Of a stretch of 64,000 nt of DNA, positions 16,632-24,311 are shown piece by piece. The first letter of the stretch is position 1. Every line of letters begins with the position of its first letter. Location: NCBI RefSeq assembly GCF_014191875.1, contig NZ_JACHXD010000002.1, positions 62,001 through 126,000 on the forward strand, in the 5' to 3' direction. The notes beneath the pieces are model-generated. The model was not told where the DNA came from. It ran no database searches and saw nothing but the letters and a program-made list of their open reading frames with translations. The DNA is from Pseudoduganella violacea (GTDB lineage Bacteria > Pseudomonadota > Gammaproteobacteria > Burkholderiales > Burkholderiaceae_D). Both the position numbers and the translations under genes were made by a program.

Positions 16632-18755
16632 ATGCGCCCTACCCTGACTCTGCTTTCCACCGCCTTGGCCTGCTGTCTGCCGCCCGCGCGCGCCGCCGAT
16701 GAACCGCTGCAGCAGGTGCGCATTGCCGCGCCGCTTGAACTGGCGCAGCGCCAGAGCGAAACCCAATCCAAACTGCTGATCGGCCGCAGCGAGCTGCTGC
16801 AATTCGGCGACGGCAATCTGAGCGAGGCTCTGAAGCGCCAGCCCGGCATCTCCGTGGTGAATGGTGAAGTGCGGATGCGCGGATTGGGCGCCGGCTATAC
16901 CCAGGTACTGGTCAACGGCGATCCGATGCCGCAAGGTTTCAGCATCGACTCCATCGCGCCGGAACTGATCGAACGCGTGGAACTGCTGCGCGGCGGTTCG
17001 GCAGAATACGGCGCGCAGGGTGTGGCCGGCACGCTGAACGTCATCCTCAAGCGCCGCGTCAGCGAACGCCAGAGCGAGCTGACATCCAGCCTTGAACGCA
17101 GCGGCGCTTTCTGGAATCCATCGGTCACCCTGCAAGGCGCCGATCAGATGGGGCGCTTCTCGTATTCGCTGGCAGCCACGGTGTCGCGCAGCGCCGGCCA
17201 TGAGTACAACGCCAGCGAGCAGCGCATCACGGAGGACGGCGGCATCGGCGCGCACCGGCGGCGGCTGGCCGAGGACCATTTCGATCTCCATCGATTCAGT
17301 CTCGCGCCGCGCCTGAACTGGAAGCTTGATAACAGCAGCTTGAGCTGGCAAAGCCTGCTGAATTTTTCGCGGCGGCGCATGGGCGGCGAAGCGCGGACCA
17401 CGGTGTTCTCCGGTTCCGGCGGCAGCTATCCGGACAGCCGATGGCAAGCTTTCGGCCGCAGCAACAGCCTGAAGTCCGACCTGGCATGGACCTTGAACCT
17501 CGGCAGCGATACCAGCCTGCTGCTCAAGTTCGGCCTCGGGCGCGACCACTACAACAGCGACTTCCTGTTCCGCGGCGAAGCCACCGCCGCCGCTCCCGGC
17601 CTGCTGCGCGCCGTGCGCGGCTGGGTTTATGAGGACAATGCCAGCAGCGGCGGCAAATTCGCCAGCCGTCTGGCCCGCGACCATAGCCTGGCCATCGGCT
17701 GGGACGCCGCGCATACCCGGCGCCAGGACGCGCGCCTGCAAACGGACGGCCCCCTGCAAGGCGCGGCGCAAAGCTGGCTTGACCAGCAATACCAGGCCAG
17801 CATACGGCGCATGGCGCTGTACGCGCAGGACGAATGGGAGGTCGCCAGCGGCTGGCAGTTGTATGGCGGCGTGCGCTGGGAAGGATTGCAGACGCGGGTC
17901 GATGGCTTTGGCGCGCGCCATCGAACCTCGGTCTGGAGTCCTGTCGCGCAAACGGTCTGGAAGCTGCCAGGCGATGGCAAGGACCAGCTGCGCCTGGGCT
18001 TCTCGCGCAGCTACAAGGCGCCGCCCACGCGCGACATCGTGCCGCGCCGCGCCACCGTCAACAGCGGCAACAGCCCCACCACGCCCGATGTGCAGGGCAA
18101 TCCGCAATTGGCGCCGGAACTGGCGAAAGGCGCTGACATCGCCTACGAAAGCTATTTCGGCGGCGGCAAGGGCGTCTTCAGCCTGTCGGCCTATGCGCGC
18201 CGCATCGATGGCGTGACGCTGCGCCGCCTCTATCTGGAAAACGGCAACTGGATTTCGGAACCCTTCAATGGCGGCAAGGCGCGCACGCACGGCATCGAAT
18301 TCGACACCCGTCTGCCGCTGCGCGAGCTGTTCCCGGCCGCGCCGCCGCTGGATCTGCGCCTGAACGCGGCGCGCAACTGGTCGCGCCTGGATGCGCTGCC
18401 CGGCCCGGACAACCATCTGGCCGCGCAAACGCCGCTGACGGCGAACGTGGGCGTGGACTACCGGCCCAGCGCGGCGCTGAGCCTGGGCGCCAGCCTGAAT
18501 CTGCAAAAGGCCGGCAACTCGCGCCTGAGCGCTGAGCTAAGCCGCAGCGGCGATATCCGGCACACGCTCGATGTCTACATCCTGTGGAAATTGGACGGCA
18601 AAACCCAGCTGCGCATCGCGGCGGTCAATCTGCTGCATCCCGACCGGCGCGAAACGGAACGCTACAGCAGCGCGGCACTGAGCGACAGGCGCGACAGCGT
18701 TGCCAGCAGCCGCACCACTCTGCGCCTGGAACTCACGTTGCCGCTGGCGCCCTGA
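16632..18755 (+). CDS. TonB-dependent receptor (third)
   Basis: A 707-residue outer-membrane receptor with a signal peptide ending near ARAADE (residue 20). The plug domain includes EALKRQPGISVVNGEVRMRGLG and IERVELLRGGSAEYGAQGVAGTLNVIL. The barrel includes GFSRSYKAPPTRDI with TPDVQGNPQLAPELAKG, and ends in TTLRLELTLPLAP, a weaker aromatic ending than usual. The plug lacks residues that would name a ligand. The start at 16632 gives a clean signal peptide; the in-frame start at 16545 would bury it. It is transcribed away from the LytS/LytR pair, which could regulate it. It converges with the CoaD-HD gene, six bases apart. Confidence 0.88.
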   Translation: MRPTLTLLSTALACCLPPARAADEPLQQVRIAAPLELAQRQSETQSKLLIGRSELLQFGDGNLSEALKRQPGISVVNGEVRMRGLGAGYTQVLVNGDPMPQGFSIDSIAPELIERVELLRGGSAEYGAQGVAGTLNVILKRRVSERQSELTSSLERSGAFWNPSVTLQGADQMGRFSYSLAATVSRSAGHEYNASEQRITEDGGIGAHRRRLAEDHFDLHRFSLAPRLNWKLDNSSLSWQSLLNFSRRRMGGEARTTVFSGSGGSYPDSRWQAFGRSNSLKSDLAWTLNLGSDTSLLLKFGLGRDHYNSDFLFRGEATAAAPGLLRAVRGWVYEDNASSGGKFASRLARDHSLAIGWDAAHTRRQDARLQTDGPLQGAAQSWLDQQYQASIRRMALYAQDEWEVASGWQLYGGVRWEGLQTRVDGFGARHRTSVWSPVAQTVWKLPGDGKDQLRLGFSRSYKAPPTRDIVPRRATVNSGNSPTTPDVQGNPQLAPELAKGADIAYESYFGGGKGVFSLSAYARRIDGVTLRRLYLENGNWISEPFNGGKARTHGIEFDTRLPLRELFPAAPPLDLRLNAARNWSRLDALPGPDNHLAAQTPLTANVGVDYRPSAALSLGASLNLQKAGNSRLSAELSRSGDIRHTLDVYILWKLDGKTQLRIAAVNLLHPDRRETERYSSAALSDRRDSVASSRTTLRLELTLPLAP

Positions 18756-18761
18756 ATGGCA

Positions 18762-19913
18762 TCAGCCCTGCAGCCAGGCCAGCTCGCCGTTCATATTGGC
18801 GATGGCCTGCTCGCTGTACTGCTCGGCGAAATAGGCGTCGCCGAACAGGCTGCCCGTCTCCGCCTTGCCGCGCAGGTAGGCTAGCACTTGTCCGCGCTGG
18901 CTGCGGTAATGGTCTTCTTCCACATGGGCGTATTCGGCGCGGATGCCGCGCGCATAGCTGCGGTACACCTCATCGTCCTGGCCCAGGATGGCCAGATCGG
19001 CGCTGAGCATGGTGTCCTTCAGCGGATGGCTGATGGACGCGCCCTGGAAATGGTCGGTGGCGCGTATCAGCAGCGCCACCGTATCGGCCATCGCCGCATC
19101 GCCGGCCAGGCCGCTGCCCAGCCACAGCTGGGCGCTCGCCTCCTCGTTCGAGACGGTGCTTCCCGCCTCGTGTTCATAGACGGCGTCATGGAACCAGAAG
19201 GCCGCGCGCACCGCGTCGGCATCGGCGCGTGCCGGCTGCACATTGGCGTTCCAGGCGCGGATTTCGGCCAGGCCATGCACCAGATGATCGAGGTTGTGGT
19301 AGTGGCGATTGGCGCCGCCGTAGGCCGCCACGCCGGTCAGGAGCTCGAACCACTGGTCGATATGCGCCTGGCGCGCCGCATCGGCGGCGCAGCGCTGCCA
19401 CAGCCCGTCCCACTCCTTGCGCAGCCAGCTCAAAATCCAGGCGCGATAGGCGGGACCGGGAACGAATTTCTTCATGGTCCAATTCCAGCCCACCGGCCCT
19501 TCCAGCGCCTTGACGAAGCTGGAGCTGACCGACCCCAGGTCGCGCGGCGGCATCACGAAGATGGTCTTGGCGCCGCCGATCACTTCCACATTGGTTTGCT
19601 GGATCAGATTCTCGTAGTCGAAATCGGCGGTGGTGCGGATGCCGCGGATCAGATACTCGGCGCCGTGCTTGCGCGCCACGCGCGCCGTGTAATCGCTTTT
19701 CACGATCTGCACCTGCACATCGTCCCAGCCGCGTTCCCGGCAGCTTTCCAGCACGATGGCACGGCGCTCCTCGGCCGAGAACTTGGGCTGCTTGGTCGAG
19801 TTCTCGGACAGGAAGACCACCACTTCATCCGCAATGGAACGGGCTTCGCCGATCACCCACATATGGCCGTTGGTGATCGGATCGAGGGTGCCCGAAAAAC
19901 CGATTTTCTTCAT
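18762..19913 (-). CDS. Fusion of phosphopantetheine adenylyltransferase-like and HD-hydrolase domains
   Basis: A 383-residue protein. Residues 1 to about 150 match CoaD, which makes dephospho-CoA from phosphopantetheine and ATP: GTLDPITNGH at 8-17 (the nucleotidyltransferase HxGH-type motif), RGIRTTADFDYE at 90-101, and SVSSSFVKALEG at 128-139. Residues 170-383 match the predicted HD-type metal phosphohydrolases of the COG4339 kind: HYHNLDH at 204-210, FWFHDAVY at 239-246, NEEASA at 256-261. CoaD is normally a single 160-residue protein, so the fusion is unusual. GTLDP replaces the usual GTFDP. It may be a second, specialised enzyme rather than the housekeeping CoaD. The hydrolase could act on the same or a related nucleotide; this is inference. 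Confidence 0.8.
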   Translation of the reverse strand: MKKIGFSGTLDPITNGHMWVIGEARSIADEVVVFLSENSTKQPKFSAEERRAIVLESCRERGWDDVQVQIVKSDYTARVARKHGAEYLIRGIRTTADFDYENLIQQTNVEVIGGAKTIFVMPPRDLGSVSSSFVKALEGPVGWNWTMKKFVPGPAYRAWILSWLRKEWDGLWQRCAADAARQAHIDQWFELLTGVAAYGGANRHYHNLDHLVHGLAEIRAWNANVQPARADADAVRAAFWFHDAVYEHEAGSTVSNEEASAQLWLGSGLAGDAAMADTVALLIRATDHFQGASISHPLKDTMLSADLAILGQDDEVYRSYARGIRAEYAHVEEDHYRSQRGQVLAYLRGKAETGSLFGDAYFAEQYSEQAIANMNGELAWLQG

Positions 19914-19946
19914 TCGCCGCTCCGACGCGTTGTCAAAAGCGATATT

Positions 19947-21290
19947 TTAGCTGGCGGCGGCTTTGCGGGCTTCGGGAAAGTCGATTTTCACGCGCAAGCC
20001 GCCCAGACGCGGCGACTGCTCCAGCGTCAAGGTGGCGCCATGGCGTTCGGCGATGGCCTTGATGATGGCCAGTCCCAGCCCGCTGCCGCTGGCCGTGCTG
20101 CCCGGCACGCGGTAGAAACGGCTGAAGACGCGTTCGCGCTCTTCCGGCGAAATACCGGGACCGCTGTCGTCCACGGCCAGCGTGACGCTCTTCTCATTCT
20201 TGCGCACTTCCACGTCCACCGTGCCGCCGGACGGCGTATACTTGATGGCGTTGTCCACCAAGTTGCGCAGCATGATCAGCAGCGCATCGGACTGACCGGC
20301 AACGCTGGCCTCATCGGCATGGAACAGGCCCAGGTCGATGTTGCGCTGCGCCGCCGCGCCGGCCATATCGCCCAGGGTGCGTTTTGCCAGCTCACCCAGT
20401 TCGACCGGCTGCAACTTCGCTTCGGCCGCCTCCTGGCGCGCCAGGACCAGCAACTGTTCCACCAGTCGAGTGGCGCGTTCGATGCCGGCGCTTAGGCGCG
20501 ATACCGCCACCTTGCGCGCTGCTTCATCCTCCGCACGCTCCAGGCTCAGCACCTGCAGTTTCAAAGCCGCCAGCGGCGAACGCAGCTCGTGCGCCGCATC
20601 GGCCACAAAGTGCTGCTGGGCGTCGAAGGCGGTGCGCACGCGGCTGAACAGCAGGTTCAATTCCTGCACCAGCGGCCGCACCTCGTCCGGTAGATCGGCC
20701 TCGGACACGGGTGACAGCTCGTCGGCCTGGCGTGCCGCGACCTGGCGGCGCACGCGCGCCACCGGCGCCAGCGAGCCGCTGACCACCCACCACACAATCA
20801 GCATCAGCACCGGCGCCATCAAGGCGATCGGCCCCACGGTGCGCAGGGCCAGGCTGCCCGCCATGCGCTTGCGCACGGCCATATCCTGGGCGATCTGGAC
20901 CGTCTGATTGCTGGTCTGCACCGAGAACACGCGGTAAGTCGTGCCGTTGGCGCGCACATTCGAGAAACCCAATACGGCGCGCTGCGGCAGCTCGGCGCGC
21001 GAGATGGAGCGGAAGACCTGGATGCCGTCCGGCGTCCACACCTGCACCACCATCTCATCGTTGCCTGGATCGGCGCTCGGGGCACCGGCATTCGCCAGCG
21101 GCGCGCTGGAACGCAGCGAGAGCGCCATCTGCTGCATGTGATAGTCGAAGATCTGGTCGGCGTCGTTTAGGGCGCTGCGGTAGGCGATCATGGCCTGGGC
21201 GATGGCCGCCATGGTGATGGCGGCCAACAGGAACCACAGCAGACGGCCACGCAGCGAGTGCGTCACCGAAACCCGAGGCACACCCTTCAT
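19947..21290 (-). CDS. Sensor histidine kinase (QseC/TctE-like)
   Basis: A 447-residue inner-membrane kinase. The first transmembrane helix is LRGRLLWFLLAAITMAAIAQAM and the second lies near LALRTVGPIALMAPVLMLIVWWVV, enclosing a periplasmic sensor of about 130 residues. A HAMP region and HisKA domain follow (FVADAAHELRSPLAALKLQ holds the phospho-histidine). The HATPase domain has LLIMLRNLVDNAIKY, VDDSGPGISPEERERVF and GSGLGLAIIKAIA. It overlaps the upstream regulator gene by four bases. A DegQ protease gene follows upstream in the same orientation. The stimulus is unknown. Confidence 0.93.
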   Translation of the reverse strand: MKGVPRVSVTHSLRGRLLWFLLAAITMAAIAQAMIAYRSALNDADQIFDYHMQQMALSLRSSAPLANAGAPSADPGNDEMVVQVWTPDGIQVFRSISRAELPQRAVLGFSNVRANGTTYRVFSVQTSNQTVQIAQDMAVRKRMAGSLALRTVGPIALMAPVLMLIVWWVVSGSLAPVARVRRQVAARQADELSPVSEADLPDEVRPLVQELNLLFSRVRTAFDAQQHFVADAAHELRSPLAALKLQVLSLERAEDEAARKVAVSRLSAGIERATRLVEQLLVLARQEAAEAKLQPVELGELAKRTLGDMAGAAAQRNIDLGLFHADEASVAGQSDALLIMLRNLVDNAIKYTPSGGTVDVEVRKNEKSVTLAVDDSGPGISPEERERVFSRFYRVPGSTASGSGLGLAIIKAIAERHGATLTLEQSPRLGGLRVKIDFPEARKAAAS

Positions 21291-21946
21291 AGCTTGGGCA
21301 CCATATAGCCGAGGCCGCGCACGTTTTGAATCAGCTCGCTGCCCAGCTTTTTGCGCAGGCCGTGGATATACACTTCCACGGCATTGCTGTTGACCTCATC
21401 CTTCCAACTGTACAGCTTTTCCTCCAGCTGGGCACGCGACAGCACGATGCCGGGACGCGCGATCAGCGCCTCCAGCACGGCCCACTCTCGCGCCGACAAG
21501 CTGACCGGCTGGCCGTTGGCGATCACTTCCCGCGTCTGCGGATTGATCGACACGCCCTTGTGCTCGAACACCGGCTCGGCGCGGCCAGCGGCGCGGCGCA
21601 ACAAGGCGCGGATGCGCGCCAACAGTTCGTCCAGATCGTAGGGCTTAAGCACATAATCGTCGGCGCCCGCATCCAGGCCGGCGATGCGCTGGTCGACCGC
21701 GTCGCGCGCGGTCGCCACCAGCACCGGGGTCAGCTCCTTGCGCGCGCGCATGGAGCGCAGCACTTCCAGGCCGTCCTTGCGCGGCAGGCCCAGGTCGAGC
21801 AGCACCAGATCGTAGGTCTGGGTTTGCAGGGCCGTGTCGGCCATATCGCCATCCTTGACCCAGTCCACAGCGTAGTGCTCGGCGCGCAGCAGGTCGAGCA
21901 CCACCTCACCGATCATCGTATCGTCTTCAACCAGAAGAAGCCGCAT
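21287..21946 (-). CDS. OmpR-family response regulator
   Basis: A 219-residue regulator with a receiver domain (acidic EDD at 7-9, phospho-acceptor D51 in VLLDLGLPRKDG, conserved KPYDLDELLARIRALLRR) and a C-terminal winged helix (LSAREWAVLEALIARPGIVLSRAQLEEKLY to VYIHGLRKKLG). It is close to QseB/TctD/PmrA regulators. It is cotranscribed with the kinase through an ATGA overlap. The degQ-like gene ends only 45 bases upstream on the same strand, so the protease may be part of the operon or a target. No DNA target can be proved from sequence. Confidence 0.94.
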   Translation of the reverse strand: MRLLLVEDDTMIGEVVLDLLRAEHYAVDWVKDGDMADTALQTQTYDLVLLDLGLPRKDGLEVLRSMRARKELTPVLVATARDAVDQRIAGLDAGADDYVLKPYDLDELLARIRALLRRAAGRAEPVFEHKGVSINPQTREVIANGQPVSLSAREWAVLEALIARPGIVLSRAQLEEKLYSWKDEVNSNAVEVYIHGLRKKLGSELIQNVRGLGYMVPKL

Positions 21947-21991
21947 TGTTTTGTCCTTTCTTTTTTATACTGCCTCTTACCGGCATCAATC

Positions 21992-23485
21992 TTAACCCAG
22001 GCGCACCGGGATGAAGATACGGTCGCCGCCGCGCTGAATCAGCAGCGCCACCGACTTGTCCGATTTGGACACCACATCGCGCACCTGTTCGATGCTGTTT
22101 ACCGCCCGGCCATTCACCGACAGCAGCACATCGCCCGGCTGCACGCCGGCGTTGGCCGCCGCGCCGCCCGCGTCCTCGATCAAGAGACCGGAAGGCAGGC
22201 CGGATTGACGGCGCTCCAGCGGATCGAGCTGGCGCAGGGCCAGGCCCAGACGCAGCTTGCCGCTATCGTCGCCATTTTCGCGCGAGGCGACGCTATTGCG
22301 CTCGGAAGCGTTGCCCAATGCGCCGTTCAGTTCCACCGCCTTGCCTTGACGCCAGACTTCCAGTTTGATCTTGTCGCCAGGCGCGGCCAGCGACACCATG
22401 GCCGGCAGGTCGCCCGAAGAAACGATCTTCTGGCCATTCATCTTGCGGATCACGTCACCGGCTTTCAGGCCGGCTTTCTCGGCTGCGCTGCCCGACTCCA
22501 CGTTCGACACCAGCGCGCCTTCGGGCGTCGCCAGATTGAAGGAATCGGCAAAGCTCTGGTTCACTTCCTGCACGGTCACGCCCAGTTTGGCGTGCACCAC
22601 CTTGCCGGTGGCGACAATCTGGTCCTTGATCTTGTTCGCCACGTCGATAGGAATGGCGAAGGACAGACCCTGGTAGCCGCCGCTCTGGCTGTAAATCTGC
22701 GAGTTGATGCCGACCACCTCGCCGCGCGTATTGAACAGCGGACCGCCCGAGTTGCCGGGGTTGATCGCCACGTCGGTCTGGATGAAGGGCACATTGCTGT
22801 CGTCCGGCAGCGAGCGGCCCTTGGCGCTGACCACGCCGGCGGTCACGGTGCTTTCCAGGCCGAACGGCGAACCGATGGCCAGCACCCACTCGCCCACTTT
22901 CAATTCGGTGGAGCGGCCCAGCGGCACCACCGGCAGGTTTTTCGCGTCGATCTTCAGCACGGCCACATCGGTTTTCGGATCGGAGCCAAGCACCTTGGCG
23001 CGGAATTCGCGGCGGTCGGTCAGCTTGACCGTCACCTCGCGCGCGTCGCGCACCACGTGGGCATTGGTCAGAATGGTGCCGTCGGCGCTGACGATGAAAC
23101 CGGAGCCGACGCCATGGCTGGGCACATCGCGCTGGCCGCGCTGCTGCGGACCCTGGAAGCGGCGGAAGAATTCGAAGAACGGGTCGTCGGTGAACGGTTC
23201 GCCGCGTCCCTCATACGATGCCTTGGTGCTGCCGGTGACGCTGATGTTCACCACGGCCGGGCCGTTGCGCGAAGCGATCACGCTGAAGTCCGGCAGCGCG
23301 ATCATGGGCGCAGGCACGGGGGCGGGAGCGCCGGCGGCGGCATTCACGGCGGGCACGGGCGCGGGCGCCTGGTGCGCCGCGTTCTGTTGTACGGCAATGG
23401 CGGCGCCCGCGCCGAGGATGCCGGCGGCGGTCAGGGCCAGAATCAGTCGTTTGGTAGTCATCGATCCGAGAAGAGTTTTGCGCAT
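21992..23485 (-). CDS. DegQ/HtrA-family periplasmic serine protease
   Basis: A 497-residue exported protease-chaperone. An N-terminal signal or anchor (LILALTAAGILGAGAAIAV) and a proline/alanine linker lead into a trypsin-like domain with the catalytic triad H143 (TNAHVV), D173 (KTDVAVLKI) and S246 (GNSGGPLF). Two PDZ domains follow (about 290-370 and 400-490). It would degrade or refold damaged envelope proteins. The start at 23485 follows AAGGAG by 7 bases; a longer in-frame start lacks this. It sits upstream of the OmpR-type regulator and kinase, an arrangement that suggests envelope-stress control. DegP, DegQ and MucD cannot be distinguished without alignment. Confidence 0.92.
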   Translation of the reverse strand: MRKTLLGSMTTKRLILALTAAGILGAGAAIAVQQNAAHQAPAPVPAVNAAAGAPAPVPAPMIALPDFSVIASRNGPAVVNISVTGSTKASYEGRGEPFTDDPFFEFFRRFQGPQQRGQRDVPSHGVGSGFIVSADGTILTNAHVVRDAREVTVKLTDRREFRAKVLGSDPKTDVAVLKIDAKNLPVVPLGRSTELKVGEWVLAIGSPFGLESTVTAGVVSAKGRSLPDDSNVPFIQTDVAINPGNSGGPLFNTRGEVVGINSQIYSQSGGYQGLSFAIPIDVANKIKDQIVATGKVVHAKLGVTVQEVNQSFADSFNLATPEGALVSNVESGSAAEKAGLKAGDVIRKMNGQKIVSSGDLPAMVSLAAPGDKIKLEVWRQGKAVELNGALGNASERNSVASRENGDDSGKLRLGLALRQLDPLERRQSGLPSGLLIEDAGGAAANAGVQPGDVLLSVNGRAVNSIEQVRDVVSKSDKSVALLIQRGGDRIFIPVRLG

Positions 23486-23611
23486 TTCCGCACTCCTTGG
23501 TGATTGAAGTTTAGATGTTACCAATATGGGCCATCAGTCTTAGGCGCTGCTTAATAACATCCAGCGCAAGAAACCCCGCAGCTAAAGCCCAAACGGCGGC
23601 ACGCAACGCAG

Positions 23612-23633
23612 AAAGGCCGGAAGTCCGGCCTTT
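23612..23633 (-). terminator. Terminator-like hairpin after the hsp20 gene
   Basis: AAAGGCCGG pairs with CCGGCCTTT around AAGT, 25 bases beyond the hsp20 stop codon. The stem is strong; the T run on the minus strand is short. Confidence 0.6.
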
Positions 23634-23658
23634 GCTTGCTGCTAAGGGCTGTTAAGCC

Positions 23659-24120
23659 TTACGCTGCCTGGCGTTGCTCCAGGACTTCCACGTTGGCGTT
23701 CACGCCGTCGATGGCGATTTTGCGCGGTTTCAGCGCCTCCGGAATTTCGCGCACCAGTTCGATGGTGAGCATGCCGTCCTTGAAGGAGGCGCCGGTGACT
23801 TTCACGTGGTTGGCCAGCTGGAAGCGCTGCTCGAAATCGCGGGCGGCGATGCCGCGGTGCAGATAGGTGCGCTCCACGCCGTCGCGCTGTTTGCGGCCGA
23901 CGATTTGCAGCGATTCGCGCTCGGTGGTGATGTCGATTTCGCTGCGGTCGAAGCCGGCCAGCGCCATCACGATCCGGTACTGGTCTTCCGTCACCAGTTC
24001 GATATTGTAGGGCGGGTAGCTGGGCTGCGAGTCGGTGCGCTGGGCGTCGTTCAGCATTTGGGCCAGGCGGTCGAAACCGATAGCGCTGCGATACAGGGGA
24101 GTCAGGTCGAAGTTGCGCAT
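23659..24120 (-). CDS. Hsp20 / alpha-crystallin small heat-shock protein
   Basis: A 153-residue IbpA-type holdase that binds unfolding proteins until DnaK/ClpB act. MRNFDLTPLYRSAIGFDRL is the conserved N-terminus of proteobacterial IbpA. The alpha-crystallin domain (about 38-130) has YPPYNIELVTEDQYRIVMALAGF, and the later FEQRFQLANHVKVTGASFKDGMLTIEL. The C-terminal tail has the motif RKIAID, corresponding to the IxI anchor. AAAGGA precedes the ATG at 24120; an in-frame start further upstream would extend into the leader. A sigma-32-like promoter lies about 67 bases upstream. No clear RNA thermometer could be folded by eye in the short leader. Confidence 0.93.
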   Translation of the reverse strand: MRNFDLTPLYRSAIGFDRLAQMLNDAQRTDSQPSYPPYNIELVTEDQYRIVMALAGFDRSEIDITTERESLQIVGRKQRDGVERTYLHRGIAARDFEQRFQLANHVKVTGASFKDGMLTIELVREIPEALKPRKIAIDGVNANVEVLEQRQAA

Positions 24121-24186
24121 GATGTATATCCTTTCAAAGTTAAGCGATATGTCCCGCGGTCCCCATCTGGGCAACCGCTGATTCCG

Positions 24187-24215
24187 ATATACGGATGCGG
24201 TCCAGGGTTTTCAAG
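24187..24215 (-). promoter_or_regulatory. Sigma-32 (heat-shock) promoter of the hsp20 gene
   Basis: On the minus strand CTTGAAA is followed after 14 bases by CCGTATAT, matching 7/7 and 6/8 of the sigma-32 consensus (CTTGAAA / CCCCATNT). It directs transcription into the Hsp20 gene. Confidence 0.75.
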
Positions 24216-24311
24216 AGTGCGTCAAATAGAAAAATTCAGCGTTACGTTTTGTAACATTCCGAAGCGGGGTGCATGTTACACTCGGCCGCTTGTATTTCCT
24301 TTAGGAATGAA

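Noticed and set aside
24121..24180. ROSE-type RNA thermometer in the hsp20 leader
   Set aside because: Only a short CTTTGAAAG-type pairing near the ribosome-binding site was found; it is too weak to support a thermometer, and the sigma-32 promoter explains heat control.
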